Of a DNA stretch of 64,000 bases, positions 30,650 to 38,596 are shown one piece after another. The DNA is taken from positions 1,768 through 65,767 of the forward strand of contig NZ_LMDJ01000031.1 of NCBI RefSeq assembly GCF_001425045.1, written 5' to 3'. The translations under genes were made by a program, and so were the position numbers. Every line of letters begins with the position of its first letter. Within the stretch, counting starts at the first letter, position 1. The notes beneath the pieces are model-generated. The model saw only the letters and a program-made list of their open reading frames with translations, had not been told where the DNA came from and searched no databases. Source of the stretch: Massilia sp. Root351 (GTDB lineage Bacteria > Pseudomonadota > Gammaproteobacteria > Burkholderiales > Burkholderiaceae_D).

Positions 30650-33306
30650 TGGCGCGGCTGGATCACAAGAGCGGCGCCGCCAAGCGTGCGCGCTGGCTGC
30701 GGCTGGGACTCGAAACCTATGTGACCTTGCCGCTGTTTACGGCGCTGCTGCTGGGCGCCATCTGGGTCTTTACTTTCCATTTTATCGGCATCGAGCGCGA
30801 ACTGGCCGCCAAGGGCGCCGCCGATTCGGTGCGCGAGCTGGTCGATACTTACGAGGCGCAAGTGGCGCGCAACCTGGGCGGAATAGACCAGAGCCTGAAA
30901 GTGATCGCCTACGCCGCCGAGCGCAAGGGCGCGGCGGACGCGCTGGCGGAGCTGAACCAGCATGGCCTGCTGCCGTCGGCACTGGTGTTCGCCATCAGCA
31001 TTGCGGACGCGCAGGGCCAGGTGGTCGCCCGCAGCCCCGTGGCGCGGCCGGTTTCGGTGGCGGACCAGCCTTATTTCAAGCAGCACCGGGAAGCGCCGGG
31101 GCACGCCGCCATCGTCGGCGAAACCGTGCGCGACGCCGCCAGCGGCGACGCGCGCCTGCATTTCACGCGCCGCCTTGACGACGCGGCAGGCCAGTTCGCG
31201 GGCGTGGCCGTGATCGAAGTCGATCCCGCTTATTTTACCAGCGGCTACGAGCGCCGCCGCCAGGGCGAACAGGGCGCGCTGGCGCTGGTGGGCAACGACG
31301 GCGTGGTGCGCGCGCTGCGCGTGGGAGACAAAGTGAGCTGGGGCCAGCAGCTGGACCTGCGCGCCGAAGTGGGTGCCAGCCTGTCCAATTCCTGGGACGG
31401 CGTGGCGCGTTACACGATGGCGCGCCCGCTGCACGGTTTCGCGCTGACCGCGCTGGCCGGCTTGTCCGAGCGCGAGCAGCTGGCCGTGTTCGAGCGGCGC
31501 CGCGTGGCCAGCCTGTGGGAAGCGGGCGTGGCCAGCGCAGTGCTGCTGTTGCTGGCCGCGCTGCTGTGGGTCTGGATCTGGCAGGGCGCCATGGCGCGCC
31601 GCCGCATCCGCAACGCGCAGGAGACCTATGCCGCCGCCTCCGAGGCGAGCATGGACGCCTTTTTCGTGCTGCGCGCGCTGCGCGACCGGCGCGGCGTGGT
31701 GACCGATTTCGACATCGCCGACGCCAACGGCCGCGCCGAGGCGCTGTCCGGCCTGACCCGCGCCCAGCTCAAGGGCATGACCTTGTGTTCCTGGCTGCCG
31801 CAGGTGCGCGTGAGCGGAAAGTTCGAAACGCTGGCCCATATCGCCCAGGTGGGCGGGGTATACCAGGAGGAGCAGCGCAACGGCATGCCGCAGCTGCACG
31901 CCAACTGGCTGCACTGGCAGGTGGTGGGCGTGGACGGCGGCGTGGTGGCCATCGTGCGCGACATCAGCGAGCGCAAGCTGGCCGAGGAACGCATCGTCCA
32001 CATGGCGCACCACGACAGCCTGACCGGCCTGCCCAACCGCAGCCTGATCGCGGACCGCCTGCAGCAAGCCATCCTGCACGGCGAGCGCAACGACCTTGAA
32101 GTGGCGGTAGCCTTCATCGACCTGGATAGCTTCAAGGTGGTCAACGATGGCCTGGGCCACACCGCCGGCGACCAGCTGCTGACCGAGGTGGCGGCGCGCA
32201 TGACGGCTTGCGTGCGCCGGCACGACACCGTGGGCCGCTTCGGCGGCGACGAGTTCGTGCTGGTGCTGCCCGAGCAGCGCGACAGCGGCGGCGCGCTGAT
32301 GCTGCTGCTGGAGAAGATCCGCGAGGCCGTGATACGCCCGGTGGTGCTGGGCGGGCAGCCGGTGCAGGTGAGCTGCAGCATCGGCGTGGCGATGTATCCG
32401 CGCGACGGCAGCGACGCCGACACCTTGCTGATGAACGCGGACGCCGCCATGTACCGCGCCAAGGACACCGGCAAGAACAATGTGCAGTTCTATACCCAGG
32501 AGATGAATTCCACCCTGGAGGAAAAACTGGACCTGATGGACGGCCTGCGCAGCGCGCTGGCCGAGGAGCAGTTCCGGGTGCAGTACCAGCCCAAGGTGAA
32601 CCTGGACAGCGGCCTGGTGTTCGGCGTGGAAGCGCTGCTGCGCTGGCAGCATCCGGTGCGCGGCATGATGGCGCCGGACCAGTTCATCCCGCTGGCCGAG
32701 GAGAGCGGCGCCATCGTGCCGATCGGCGAATGGGTGCTGCTGACGGCGTGCCGGCAGGCGCGCGCCTGGCAGACCGCCGGCTTGCCGCCGGTGACGATCT
32801 CGGTCAACGTGTCGGCGCGCCAGTTCGACGATGCGCGGCTGGTGATGCGGGTGCGGCGCGCGCTGGAACTGAGCGGCCTGGCGCCGCAGTGGCTGGAGCT
32901 GGAAGTGACCGAAAGCCTGCTGATGCGCGACCTGCAGCAGGCCATCGACAAGATGCGCGAGCTGAAGGCAATGGGCATTTCGCTGTCCATCGACGATTTC
33001 GGCACCGGCTACTCCAGCCTGGCCGCGCTCAAGTCCTTCCCGATCAGCAGCCTGAAGATCGACAAGTCCTTCGTGCGCGACCTGGACGTGAGCAGCGACG
33101 ACCAGGCCATCGCGCGCGCCATCATCTCGCTGTCGCACCAGCTGCAGCTGCGCGTGATCGCGGAGGGCGTGGAGACGGTGCAGCAGCGCAGCTTCCTGCA
33201 GGAGAGCGGCTGCGACGACATGCAGGGCTATCTGTTCAGCCGTCCGGTGGCGCCGGAACTGATCCGGGCCATGCTGGAAGCGCAGGCGGAAGCCGCCGGC
33301 TCCTGA
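30649..33306 (+). CDS. Membrane cyclic-di-GMP enzyme with periplasmic sensor, PAS, GGDEF and EAL domains
   Basis: This 885-residue protein has two helices (LPLFTALLLGAIWVFTFHF; VASAVLLLLAALLWVWIW) that flank a Cache-like periplasmic sensor. A PAS domain follows (AASEASMDAFFVLRAL). The GGDEF domain has RFGGDEFVLVLPEQ near residue 531, so synthase activity is likely. The EAL domain has FGVEALLRWQHP near residue 660 and SIDDFGTGYSSLAAL, so phosphodiesterase activity is likely too. A degenerate RxxD inhibitory site was not evident. It is coupled to the PstS-like protein and may control motility or biofilm. ATG 30649 is preferred over GTG 30646. Confidence 0.93.
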   Translation: MARLDHKSGAAKRARWLRLGLETYVTLPLFTALLLGAIWVFTFHFIGIERELAAKGAADSVRELVDTYEAQVARNLGGIDQSLKVIAYAAERKGAADALAELNQHGLLPSALVFAISIADAQGQVVARSPVARPVSVADQPYFKQHREAPGHAAIVGETVRDAASGDARLHFTRRLDDAAGQFAGVAVIEVDPAYFTSGYERRRQGEQGALALVGNDGVVRALRVGDKVSWGQQLDLRAEVGASLSNSWDGVARYTMARPLHGFALTALAGLSEREQLAVFERRRVASLWEAGVASAVLLLLAALLWVWIWQGAMARRRIRNAQETYAAASEASMDAFFVLRALRDRRGVVTDFDIADANGRAEALSGLTRAQLKGMTLCSWLPQVRVSGKFETLAHIAQVGGVYQEEQRNGMPQLHANWLHWQVVGVDGGVVAIVRDISERKLAEERIVHMAHHDSLTGLPNRSLIADRLQQAILHGERNDLEVAVAFIDLDSFKVVNDGLGHTAGDQLLTEVAARMTACVRRHDTVGRFGGDEFVLVLPEQRDSGGALMLLLEKIREAVIRPVVLGGQPVQVSCSIGVAMYPRDGSDADTLLMNADAAMYRAKDTGKNNVQFYTQEMNSTLEEKLDLMDGLRSALAEEQFRVQYQPKVNLDSGLVFGVEALLRWQHPVRGMMAPDQFIPLAEESGAIVPIGEWVLLTACRQARAWQTAGLPPVTISVNVSARQFDDARLVMRVRRALELSGLAPQWLELEVTESLLMRDLQQAIDKMRELKAMGISLSIDDFGTGYSSLAALKSFPISSLKIDKSFVRDLDVSSDDQAIARAIISLSHQLQLRVIAEGVETVQQRSFLQESGCDDMQGYLFSRPVAPELIRAMLEAQAEAAGS

Positions 33307-33386
33307 CGGCGCATTGTTCGGCGCCGGCTCGCGGCGCGGCCCCATGCGCTACAATTGCTAAATTGCATCTTCAGACACCAGCAGCC

Positions 33387-34022
33387 ATGAGCCAAGAATT
33401 CTCCAACGATATTTACACCGAACCGTCCAACGTCGACGTCAACACGCTGGCCAACCTGGGGCCGCTGACCGCGATGGCCGGCATCTTCGAGGGACAGCGC
33501 GGCCTGGACATCAAACCCAAGGTGGACGGCCCGCGCAAGCAGGCCTATGTGGAGCGCATCGAGCTGCAGCCGATCGACCCGGTGACCAACGGCCCGCAGC
33601 TGTTCTACGGCCTGCGCTACGTCATCCTGATCACCAAGCCTGAGCAGGTGAAGACTTACCACGAGCAGGTTGGCTACTGGCTGTGGGAACCTGCCACCAA
33701 TACCGTGATCCAGACGCTGGCCATCCCGCGCGGCCAGATCGCCATGGCCTCCGGCACCGCCGCGCCGGACGCTAAGAGCTTTGAACTGGTGGCCTACCGC
33801 GAGTCCGACACTTACGGCATCCGTTCCAATCCCTTCCTGGAGTTCGGCTTCAAGACGGTGGAATACCGCATCAAGGTCACCATCAACGACGACGGCACCT
33901 GGGGCTACGAGGAAGACACCGTGATGCTGATCCGGGGCAAAGAGGACGAGCCCTTCCACCACATCGACCGCAACCTGCTGCACAAGGTGGCCGAGCCGAC
34001 GCCGAACCCGCTGGCGCGCTAA
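33387..34022 (+). CDS. Nitrobindin-like haem-binding beta-barrel protein
   Basis: This 211-residue cytosolic protein resembles the FABP/THAP4-like (nitrobindin) barrel family. An N-terminal LGPLTAMAGIFEGQRGLD corresponds to the family GxWxGxG strand. Repeated beta strands follow (LFYGLRYVILI, VGYWLWEPATNTVIQTLAIP, YGIRSNPFLEFGFKTVEYRI). Family members bind haem b and may handle NO or peroxynitrite. The exact haem ligand is not clear from sequence alone. A TACAAT -10-like box lies at 33350-33355. The end lies 6 bp from the convergent map gene. Confidence 0.8.
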   Translation: MSQEFSNDIYTEPSNVDVNTLANLGPLTAMAGIFEGQRGLDIKPKVDGPRKQAYVERIELQPIDPVTNGPQLFYGLRYVILITKPEQVKTYHEQVGYWLWEPATNTVIQTLAIPRGQIAMASGTAAPDAKSFELVAYRESDTYGIRSNPFLEFGFKTVEYRIKVTINDDGTWGYEEDTVMLIRGKEDEPFHHIDRNLLHKVAEPTPNPLAR

Positions 34023-34028
34023 GGCGCG

Positions 34029-34835
34029 TCAGGCCGGCTTGCCGGCCATGCCCCGTTCCTCGGGGCGCAGCGTGAGCACCGCCACGCCGCTGGCCGTGAC
34101 GGCCACGGTGTGCTCGAACTGCGCCGACAGCGAGCCGTCGCGCGTCACCACGGTCCATCCGTCCGCCTCGGTCCGCACGCTGCGGCCGCCCCGGTTGAGC
34201 ATGGGCTCGATCGTGAACACCATGCCTTCTTGCAGGGGCAGGCCGGCGCCCCGGTCGCCGAAGTGCAGCACCTTCGGCTCCTCGTGCATCTCGCGGCCGA
34301 TGCCGTGGCCGCAAAACTCACGCACCACCGAATAGCCGTTGCGCTTGGCGTGCCGCTCGATCGCCCAGCCGATGTCGCCGAGGCGGGCGCCGGGGCGCAC
34401 CGCGCGGATGCCTTTCCACATGGCTTCGTAGCAGGTCTGGACCAGCCGCCGCGCGGCGGGGCTGACGTCGCCGATCAGATAGGTCTTGCTGGAGTCGGCG
34501 ATGTAGCCGTGCTTTTCCAGCGTGATGTCCAGATTGACGATGTCGCCATCGCGCAGCACCACCGAGGCCGAGGGCACGCCATGGCAGACCACCTGGTTGA
34601 CCGACGAATTGAGCACAAAGCCGTAGCCGTACTGGCCCTTGCTGGCCGGCCGCGCCTGCAGTTCGTGCACGATGAAACGTTCCACCATGGCATCGATCTG
34701 CAGCGTTGACATGCCGGCCAGCGGCGTGCGGTCCAGCAGCCCGAACACGCAGGCCAGCAGCCGGCCGGATTCGGCCAGCAAGGCCAGCGCCTCGGGGTGC
34801 TTTGTCATGCCGCCGGGATTGCTTAAATTTCCCAT
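34029..34835 (-). CDS. map: Methionine aminopeptidase, type I
   Basis: MAP removes the initiator methionine from nascent proteins. The 268-residue protein has the type I pattern and metal ligands: NLDITLEKHGYIADSSKTY with two Asp, the CGHGIGREMHEEP His, the FTIEPML Glu and the final QFEHTV Glu. It is slightly longer than the usual 262. It starts at ATG 34835 with AAAGGAAAT. An upstream extension in frame has no better site. A second, ribosomal-operon map is expected elsewhere in the genome, so this may be an accessory copy. Promoter region with palindrome lies at 34868-34884. Confidence 0.93.
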   Translation of the reverse strand: MGNLSNPGGMTKHPEALALLAESGRLLACVFGLLDRTPLAGMSTLQIDAMVERFIVHELQARPASKGQYGYGFVLNSSVNQVVCHGVPSASVVLRDGDIVNLDITLEKHGYIADSSKTYLIGDVSPAARRLVQTCYEAMWKGIRAVRPGARLGDIGWAIERHAKRNGYSVVREFCGHGIGREMHEEPKVLHFGDRGAGLPLQEGMVFTIEPMLNRGGRSVRTEADGWTVVTRDGSLSAQFEHTVAVTASGVAVLTLRPEERGMAGKPA

Positions 34836-34867
34836 TGGATTTCCTTTTATATGATCAATATACAAAT

Positions 34868-34884
34868 CGTATACGTTTCGTATA
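34868..34884. promoter_or_regulatory. Palindrome with 10-bp spaced direct repeats before map and acyP
   Basis: TATACG-TTT-CGTATA (34870-34884) is a perfect palindrome. It is nested with two copies of TCGTATA (34868-34874 and 34878-34884) that begin exactly 10 bp apart. It sits between divergent map and acylphosphatase. This is a good candidate operator for a dimeric regulator. A separate extended -10-like TGCTAAAAT (34944-34952) probably serves acyP. Confidence 0.5.
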
Positions 34885-34973
34885 ATAACTTCAATCAAAA
34901 AAGGGAATTTTTAGCGCGCGAAAGCGCTGCGCATACATGATCTTGCTAAAATAGCCAGCTTGCGGCAGTGGCC

Positions 34974-34980
34974 AAGGAGG
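34974..34980 (+). promoter_or_regulatory. Ribosome site that sets the acyP start
   Basis: AAGGAGG lies one base before ATG 34982 but seven before ATG 34988. The second ATG is the better start and gives the standard 90-residue acylphosphatase. Confidence 0.75.
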
Positions 34981-34987
34981 GATGGCG

Positions 34988-35260
34988 ATGGCAAAGCGGC
35001 TGATCATAGAAGGGCGGGTGCAGGGCGTGGGCTACCGGGCCACGTTGGCCAACGAAGCGGCGGCGCTGGGCCTGCAAGGCTGGGTGCGCAACCGCAGCGA
35101 TGGCTCGGTGGAAGCCGTGGTGGACGGCGACGCGCAGGCGGTCGACGCCATCATCGCCTGGGCCAGGCGCGGCCCGCCCGCCGCCGTGGTATCGAAGGTC
35201 GCCATCGAGGACACCGAGCCGCCGCCGCGCGGCACGTTCAAGATCACAGCAAGCCACTAA
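34988..35260 (+). CDS. acyP: Acylphosphatase
   Basis: Acylphosphatase hydrolyses acyl phosphates such as acetyl or carbamoyl phosphate. The 90-residue protein has the catalytic pattern: EGRVQGVGYRATLANEA with the phosphate-binding Arg, and LQGWVRNRSDGSVEAVVDG with the catalytic Asn, then the C-terminal FKI strand. The length fits the family exactly if the ATG at 34988 is used. It lies 18 bp before a DHFR-like gene on the same strand. Confidence 0.93.
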   Translation: MAKRLIIEGRVQGVGYRATLANEAAALGLQGWVRNRSDGSVEAVVDGDAQAVDAIIAWARRGPPAAVVSKVAIEDTEPPPRGTFKITASH

Positions 35261-35278
35261 GGCACAGGAAGTGCACGC

Positions 35279-35851
35279 ATGAAAACCCAATACTACTGCG
35301 CAAGCAGCCTGGATGGCTTCCTCGCCACCGAGGACGATGCGCTCGATTGGCTGTTCCCGCTGGGCGACGTGAACGATTCCAGCTATCCCGAATTCATCGC
35401 GGACGTGGGCGCGCTGGCGATGGGATCGGCCACCTATGAATGGATGGCGCGTAACGCCGGGCAGGTGATCGCGGAAGTGGGCGCCGCGTGGCCGTACACC
35501 CAGCCGGCCTGGGTATTCACCCGCCGCACATTGCCCTTGATCGAAGGCGCGGACGTGCGTTTTGTCAGCGGCGACGTGCGCAGCGTGCACGCCGGGATGC
35601 GGGCCGCCGCCGGCGGCAAGAACATCTGGATTGTCGGCGGCGGCGACCTCGCCGGCCAGTTCTACGATGCCGGCCTGCTGGACGAACTGATCCTGCAGAT
35701 AGGCTCGGCCACCCTGGGCAAGGGCAAGCCGCTGTTTCCGCGCAGGGTGCTCAGCCCCGTGCTGCGCCTGATGTCAGTACGGCAGATGGGCGCGGGCATG
35801 GCGGAACTGCGCTATGCGGTGCACCAGGGCGACGCGGAGCGCGGCAGCTGA
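35279..35851 (+). CDS. Dihydrofolate reductase-like NADPH protein (RibD C-terminal type)
   Basis: This 190-residue protein belongs to the RibD C-terminal/DHFR-like family (YyaP/YwjB group). The start KTQYYCASSLDGFLATEDDA, the MGSATYEWM segment and the nucleotide-binding IWIVGGGDLAGQFYDAGLLD are typical, as is the C-terminal LFPRR. True folate reduction is unlikely; members of this group are poorly characterised oxidoreductases. It is probably co-transcribed with acyP. It converges on the MarR-GNAT gene, with stop codons 2 bp apart. Confidence 0.88.
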   Translation: MKTQYYCASSLDGFLATEDDALDWLFPLGDVNDSSYPEFIADVGALAMGSATYEWMARNAGQVIAEVGAAWPYTQPAWVFTRRTLPLIEGADVRFVSGDVRSVHAGMRAAAGGKNIWIVGGGDLAGQFYDAGLLDELILQIGSATLGKGKPLFPRRVLSPVLRLMSVRQMGAGMAELRYAVHQGDAERGS

Positions 35852-35853
35852 CT

Positions 35854-36780
35854 TCAGGGCATAGCCAGCTCGCGCGCGAATACCTGGCTGATCAGGTCTT
35901 TGCCGAAATTGCGCTGCGGCGCTTCTTCGATCAGCTGGAAGCCGGCCTTGTCGTAGATGCGGCGGGCGCCGGTGAGGACGCTGTTGGTCCACAGGACCAT
36001 CGTCTTGTAGCCGGCCTGGCGGGCGAAGCGCAGGCATTCGTCCACCAGCCGGCCGCCGATACCCCTGCCGCGCGCGCTTGGATCGACGTAGAGCATGCGC
36101 AGCTTGGCGGTGGTCGCGTCCTGGCGCACGACGAACACGGAGCCGACCACCTTGCCGTCCTTTTCCGCGATCCAGCAGCGCTCGGATGCTGCGTCGAAGT
36201 CGCGGATGAAATTGGCGGTGATCTCCGCAGCCAGCGCTTCGTACTCGTTGTTCCAGCCGTACTCCTGCGCATACATGACCGTTTGCCGATGCACGATCCA
36301 GCCCATGTCGCCGGGCTGCGGGTTGCGCAGGATGTAGCTGGACGAGGGCGCACCCAGCAGGCCCTGGATCTGGCCCATGGCCTCAACCAGGTCGTGCTGC
36401 AGTTGCGGCGGCAGCCGATCCAGCATGGTCCGCACTGCGCGCTTTGAAGCCTCGTTCAGCTGCCCGAACGTATCGCGGCCCTGGCCGGTCAGCTCCAGCC
36501 GGGCGGCACGCGCGTCGGTGTGCGAGCGCGTCCTGGCCACCAGCCCTTTTTTCTCGAAGCCGGCAATCACCCGGCTCAGATAGCCTGCGTTCAGGCCGAG
36601 CTCGCGGCACAGGTCCGAACTGGTGATGCCGGTCCTGTGCGCCAGTTCGTACAGGATGCGTGCTTCGGTCAGCGAGAAGCCGCTGTCCAGCAGATGCTCG
36701 TTGAGCACACCTATCTGGTGGGTGTAGGCGCGGTTGAAGCGGCGGACGATGTCGATGCGTTCTTCCAGACTGGTATGCAT
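35854..36780 (-). CDS. MarR-GNAT fusion regulator/acetyltransferase
   Basis: This 308-residue bifunctional protein carries an N-terminal MarR-type winged helix (FSLTEARILYELAHRTGITS, LGLNAGYLSRVIAGFEKKGL, DARAARLELTGQG). A C-terminal GNAT acetyltransferase domain (residues about 150-308) has the acetyl-CoA loop ARGRGIGGRLVDECLRFA. Such fusions are known but their substrates are mostly unknown. It may regulate itself, because two MarR-style palindromes lie immediately upstream. Confidence 0.93.
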   Translation of the reverse strand: MHTSLEERIDIVRRFNRAYTHQIGVLNEHLLDSGFSLTEARILYELAHRTGITSSDLCRELGLNAGYLSRVIAGFEKKGLVARTRSHTDARAARLELTGQGRDTFGQLNEASKRAVRTMLDRLPPQLQHDLVEAMGQIQGLLGAPSSSYILRNPQPGDMGWIVHRQTVMYAQEYGWNNEYEALAAEITANFIRDFDAASERCWIAEKDGKVVGSVFVVRQDATTAKLRMLYVDPSARGRGIGGRLVDECLRFARQAGYKTMVLWTNSVLTGARRIYDKAGFQLIEEAPQRNFGKDLISQVFARELAMP

Positions 36781-36796
36781 GGCGGCTCCATTAATT

Positions 36797-36829
36797 TGCC
36801 TTTGGCAGATTATTGCTTGCCTTGGGCAA
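36797..36829. promoter_or_regulatory. Two MarR-type operator boxes
   Basis: TGCC-TTT-GGCA (36797-36807) and TTGCC-TTG-GGCAA (36817-36829) are palindromes with centres 21 bp apart, two helical turns. They lie between the MarR-GNAT start and the KTSC gene. This spacing suits two MarR-type dimers bound on the same DNA face. Confidence 0.6.
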
Positions 36830-36884
36830 CAATGTCAACCTCACGCTGGCGGCGGCGATCCGCAAGGCGCGCTACATTGGCGCG

Positions 36885-37127
36885 ATGGAGCGCTATCGAG
36901 ACCTCAGCGGCACCTCAGGGGTGACCGCCTATGCCATACGGGCCGACGCCATCGACGTGCAGTTCGCCGGGGGCGCGGTCTACACCTACACTGTCGCCAG
37001 CGCGGGGCGTACCCATGTCCGGCGCATGCAGCGCCTTGCGCGCAGCGGAAGTGGCCTCAGCACCTACATCGCCCAGCACGTCCGTGGCGCCTACGCGGCG
37101 CGGCACGAACCGTACGGACACAGCTAA
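36885..37127 (+). CDS. KTSC-domain small protein
   Basis: This 80-residue protein matches the KTSC domain pattern (YAIRADAIDVQFAGGAVYTY, then STYIAQHVRGAYAAR), a small fold of unknown function sometimes attached to lysyl-tRNA synthetase-related proteins. It is divergent from the MarR-GNAT gene across the two operators, so it may be controlled by it. The ATG at 36885 has no ribosome site. A weak TACATT box ends 6 bp upstream, so the message could be leaderless. A longer frame upstream runs through the operators and is unlikely. Confidence 0.65.
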   Translation: MERYRDLSGTSGVTAYAIRADAIDVQFAGGAVYTYTVASAGRTHVRRMQRLARSGSGLSTYIAQHVRGAYAARHEPYGHS

Positions 37128-37154
37128 TTCCACGCGGGAATAGCAAAAAATAAA

Positions 37155-37208
37155 TACCAATGCATTACCAATTGCGATAGTATACAGTCCAGTTAGATAC
37201 CAAATTGC
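37155..37208. promoter_or_regulatory. Three TACCAA repeats before the MFS-to-NagZ operon
   Basis: TACCAA(A)TTGC-like repeats begin at 37155 (TACCAATGC), 37166 (TACCAATTGC) and 37198 (TACCAAATTGC). The spacings are 11 and 32 bp, about one and three helical turns, so all face the same side. They precede the MFS start by 53-106 bp. They look like a regulator array. Confidence 0.45.
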
Positions 37209-37260
37209 AAAGTTGTAGTGACTTGGTGTTGTCCGTGGCTGACTTGCAAAAGGGGGCGCA

Positions 37261-38556
37261 ATGGCGCAAACGAATAAGCGGTTGCTGTATTTCTGCCTGT
37301 TTTTCCTGTTGTACGAAATGGCGGTTTACCTGTCCAACGACATGATCATGCCGGCCATGCCGCAGGTGGTGCGCGAGTTCCAGTCGTCCAGCCACGCGAT
37401 TGGGCTGTCGCTGAGCCTGTACATCCTGGGTGGCAGTACGCTGCAGATTTTCCTGGGACCGGTGGCCGACCGCATCGGCAAGCGCAAGGTCATGCTGGCC
37501 GGGAATGCGCTGTTCCTCGCCGCTACGCTGCTGGTGCCGTTCGCGCAGACCATCACGCAATTCCTTGCCATTCGCTTCTTCCAGGGCATGGGCTCGTGCT
37601 TCATCTTTATCGGCTACGCCGCCGTGCACGAACTGCTGGACGACGAGCGGGCGGTCAAGATGACTTCCCTGATGGGCAACACTACCGTGTTCGCGCCGCT
37701 GATCGGGCCGGTGATCGGCAGCGCCGTCATTACGGTGCTGGACTGGCGCGCCATTTTTGGCATCGCGTTTGTGCTGGGCGCGGTGGCCTGGGTAGGCCTG
37801 TTCCGCACCATGCCCGGTTATGCCGCGGCCCCGGCCGCAACTTCGGCCGCAACTTCGGCCTCAATCCCCGCAGCCGCGGCGCAGGTGCCGGCCGCGCCGC
37901 GCAGCCTCGCGGCCAGCTACCGCGCCATCTTCACCAACCGCACGTTCATGTTCGGCATTTTTGTCGCGGCTTGCGCCATCACGCCGCTGACCGCGTGGAT
38001 AGGGCTGTCGCCCGCGATCGTCCTGCAGCGCATGGGTGCTCCCTACGGCACCTACATCGCCTGGCAGTGCGCCATCTTCTGCGGCTTCGTCTGCAGCACG
38101 CTGGCGATCCAGCGCCTGGGCGAGGGCTTCTCGCTGGCGCGCCTGCTGCGGCAGGGCGGGGCGCTGGCGCTGGTGGGCATGGCCGGCGCCGCCTTGTTGT
38201 ACCGGCAGGGCCACATGTTCGTGCTCTGCATGTTCGTCTATTCGGCCGGCTTCGGCCTGTTCAACGGCGCGTTGCTGCGCATCGCGCTGACCGCCACCGG
38301 CGTTTCCATGAACCTGACGTCGTGCGCCATGAGCTTGTTGTACTGCCTCTACCTGGCCGCCGGCCTTGAGCTGTATAACGCGGTTTGCGCGCATTTCGAC
38401 TATGCGCTCGGCGCCTACGCGCTGATGAACGCGCCGCTTGGCGTGTTCCTGTTCCTTGCCCTGCGGCGTGCCGCCAGCCGCCATGCGGCGCGCGAAGCTG
38501 CGGGCAGTGGCGCGCCAGCCGCGCCAAGCGCGTTACCGGTGGCGGACACCGCTTAA
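37261..38556 (+). CDS. MFS exporter, MdfA-like
   Basis: This 431-residue 12-helix major facilitator has an MdfA-like start (FFLLYEMAVYLSNDMIMP with a membrane Glu and Asp, as in MdfA). GPVADRIGKRKVMLAGN is the loop 2-3 signature, and RFFQGMGSCFIFIGYAAVHE follows. A Ser/Ala/Thr repeat (CAACTTCGGCCG twice in DNA) forms the loop after helix 6. It is the first gene of a five-gene operon and most likely exports the product or intermediates of the following enzymes. Drug specificity cannot be assigned. Start ATG 37261 follows AAAAGGGGG. Confidence 0.88.
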   Translation: MAQTNKRLLYFCLFFLLYEMAVYLSNDMIMPAMPQVVREFQSSSHAIGLSLSLYILGGSTLQIFLGPVADRIGKRKVMLAGNALFLAATLLVPFAQTITQFLAIRFFQGMGSCFIFIGYAAVHELLDDERAVKMTSLMGNTTVFAPLIGPVIGSAVITVLDWRAIFGIAFVLGAVAWVGLFRTMPGYAAAPAATSAATSASIPAAAAQVPAAPRSLAASYRAIFTNRTFMFGIFVAACAITPLTAWIGLSPAIVLQRMGAPYGTYIAWQCAIFCGFVCSTLAIQRLGEGFSLARLLRQGGALALVGMAGAALLYRQGHMFVLCMFVYSAGFGLFNGALLRIALTATGVSMNLTSCAMSLLYCLYLAAGLELYNAVCAHFDYALGAYALMNAPLGVFLFLALRRAASRHAAREAAGSGAPAAPSALPVADTA

Positions 38557-38596
38557 CGCTGCCTTCTTTTGTCACCGACTGCCTGGAGAGAATCTG

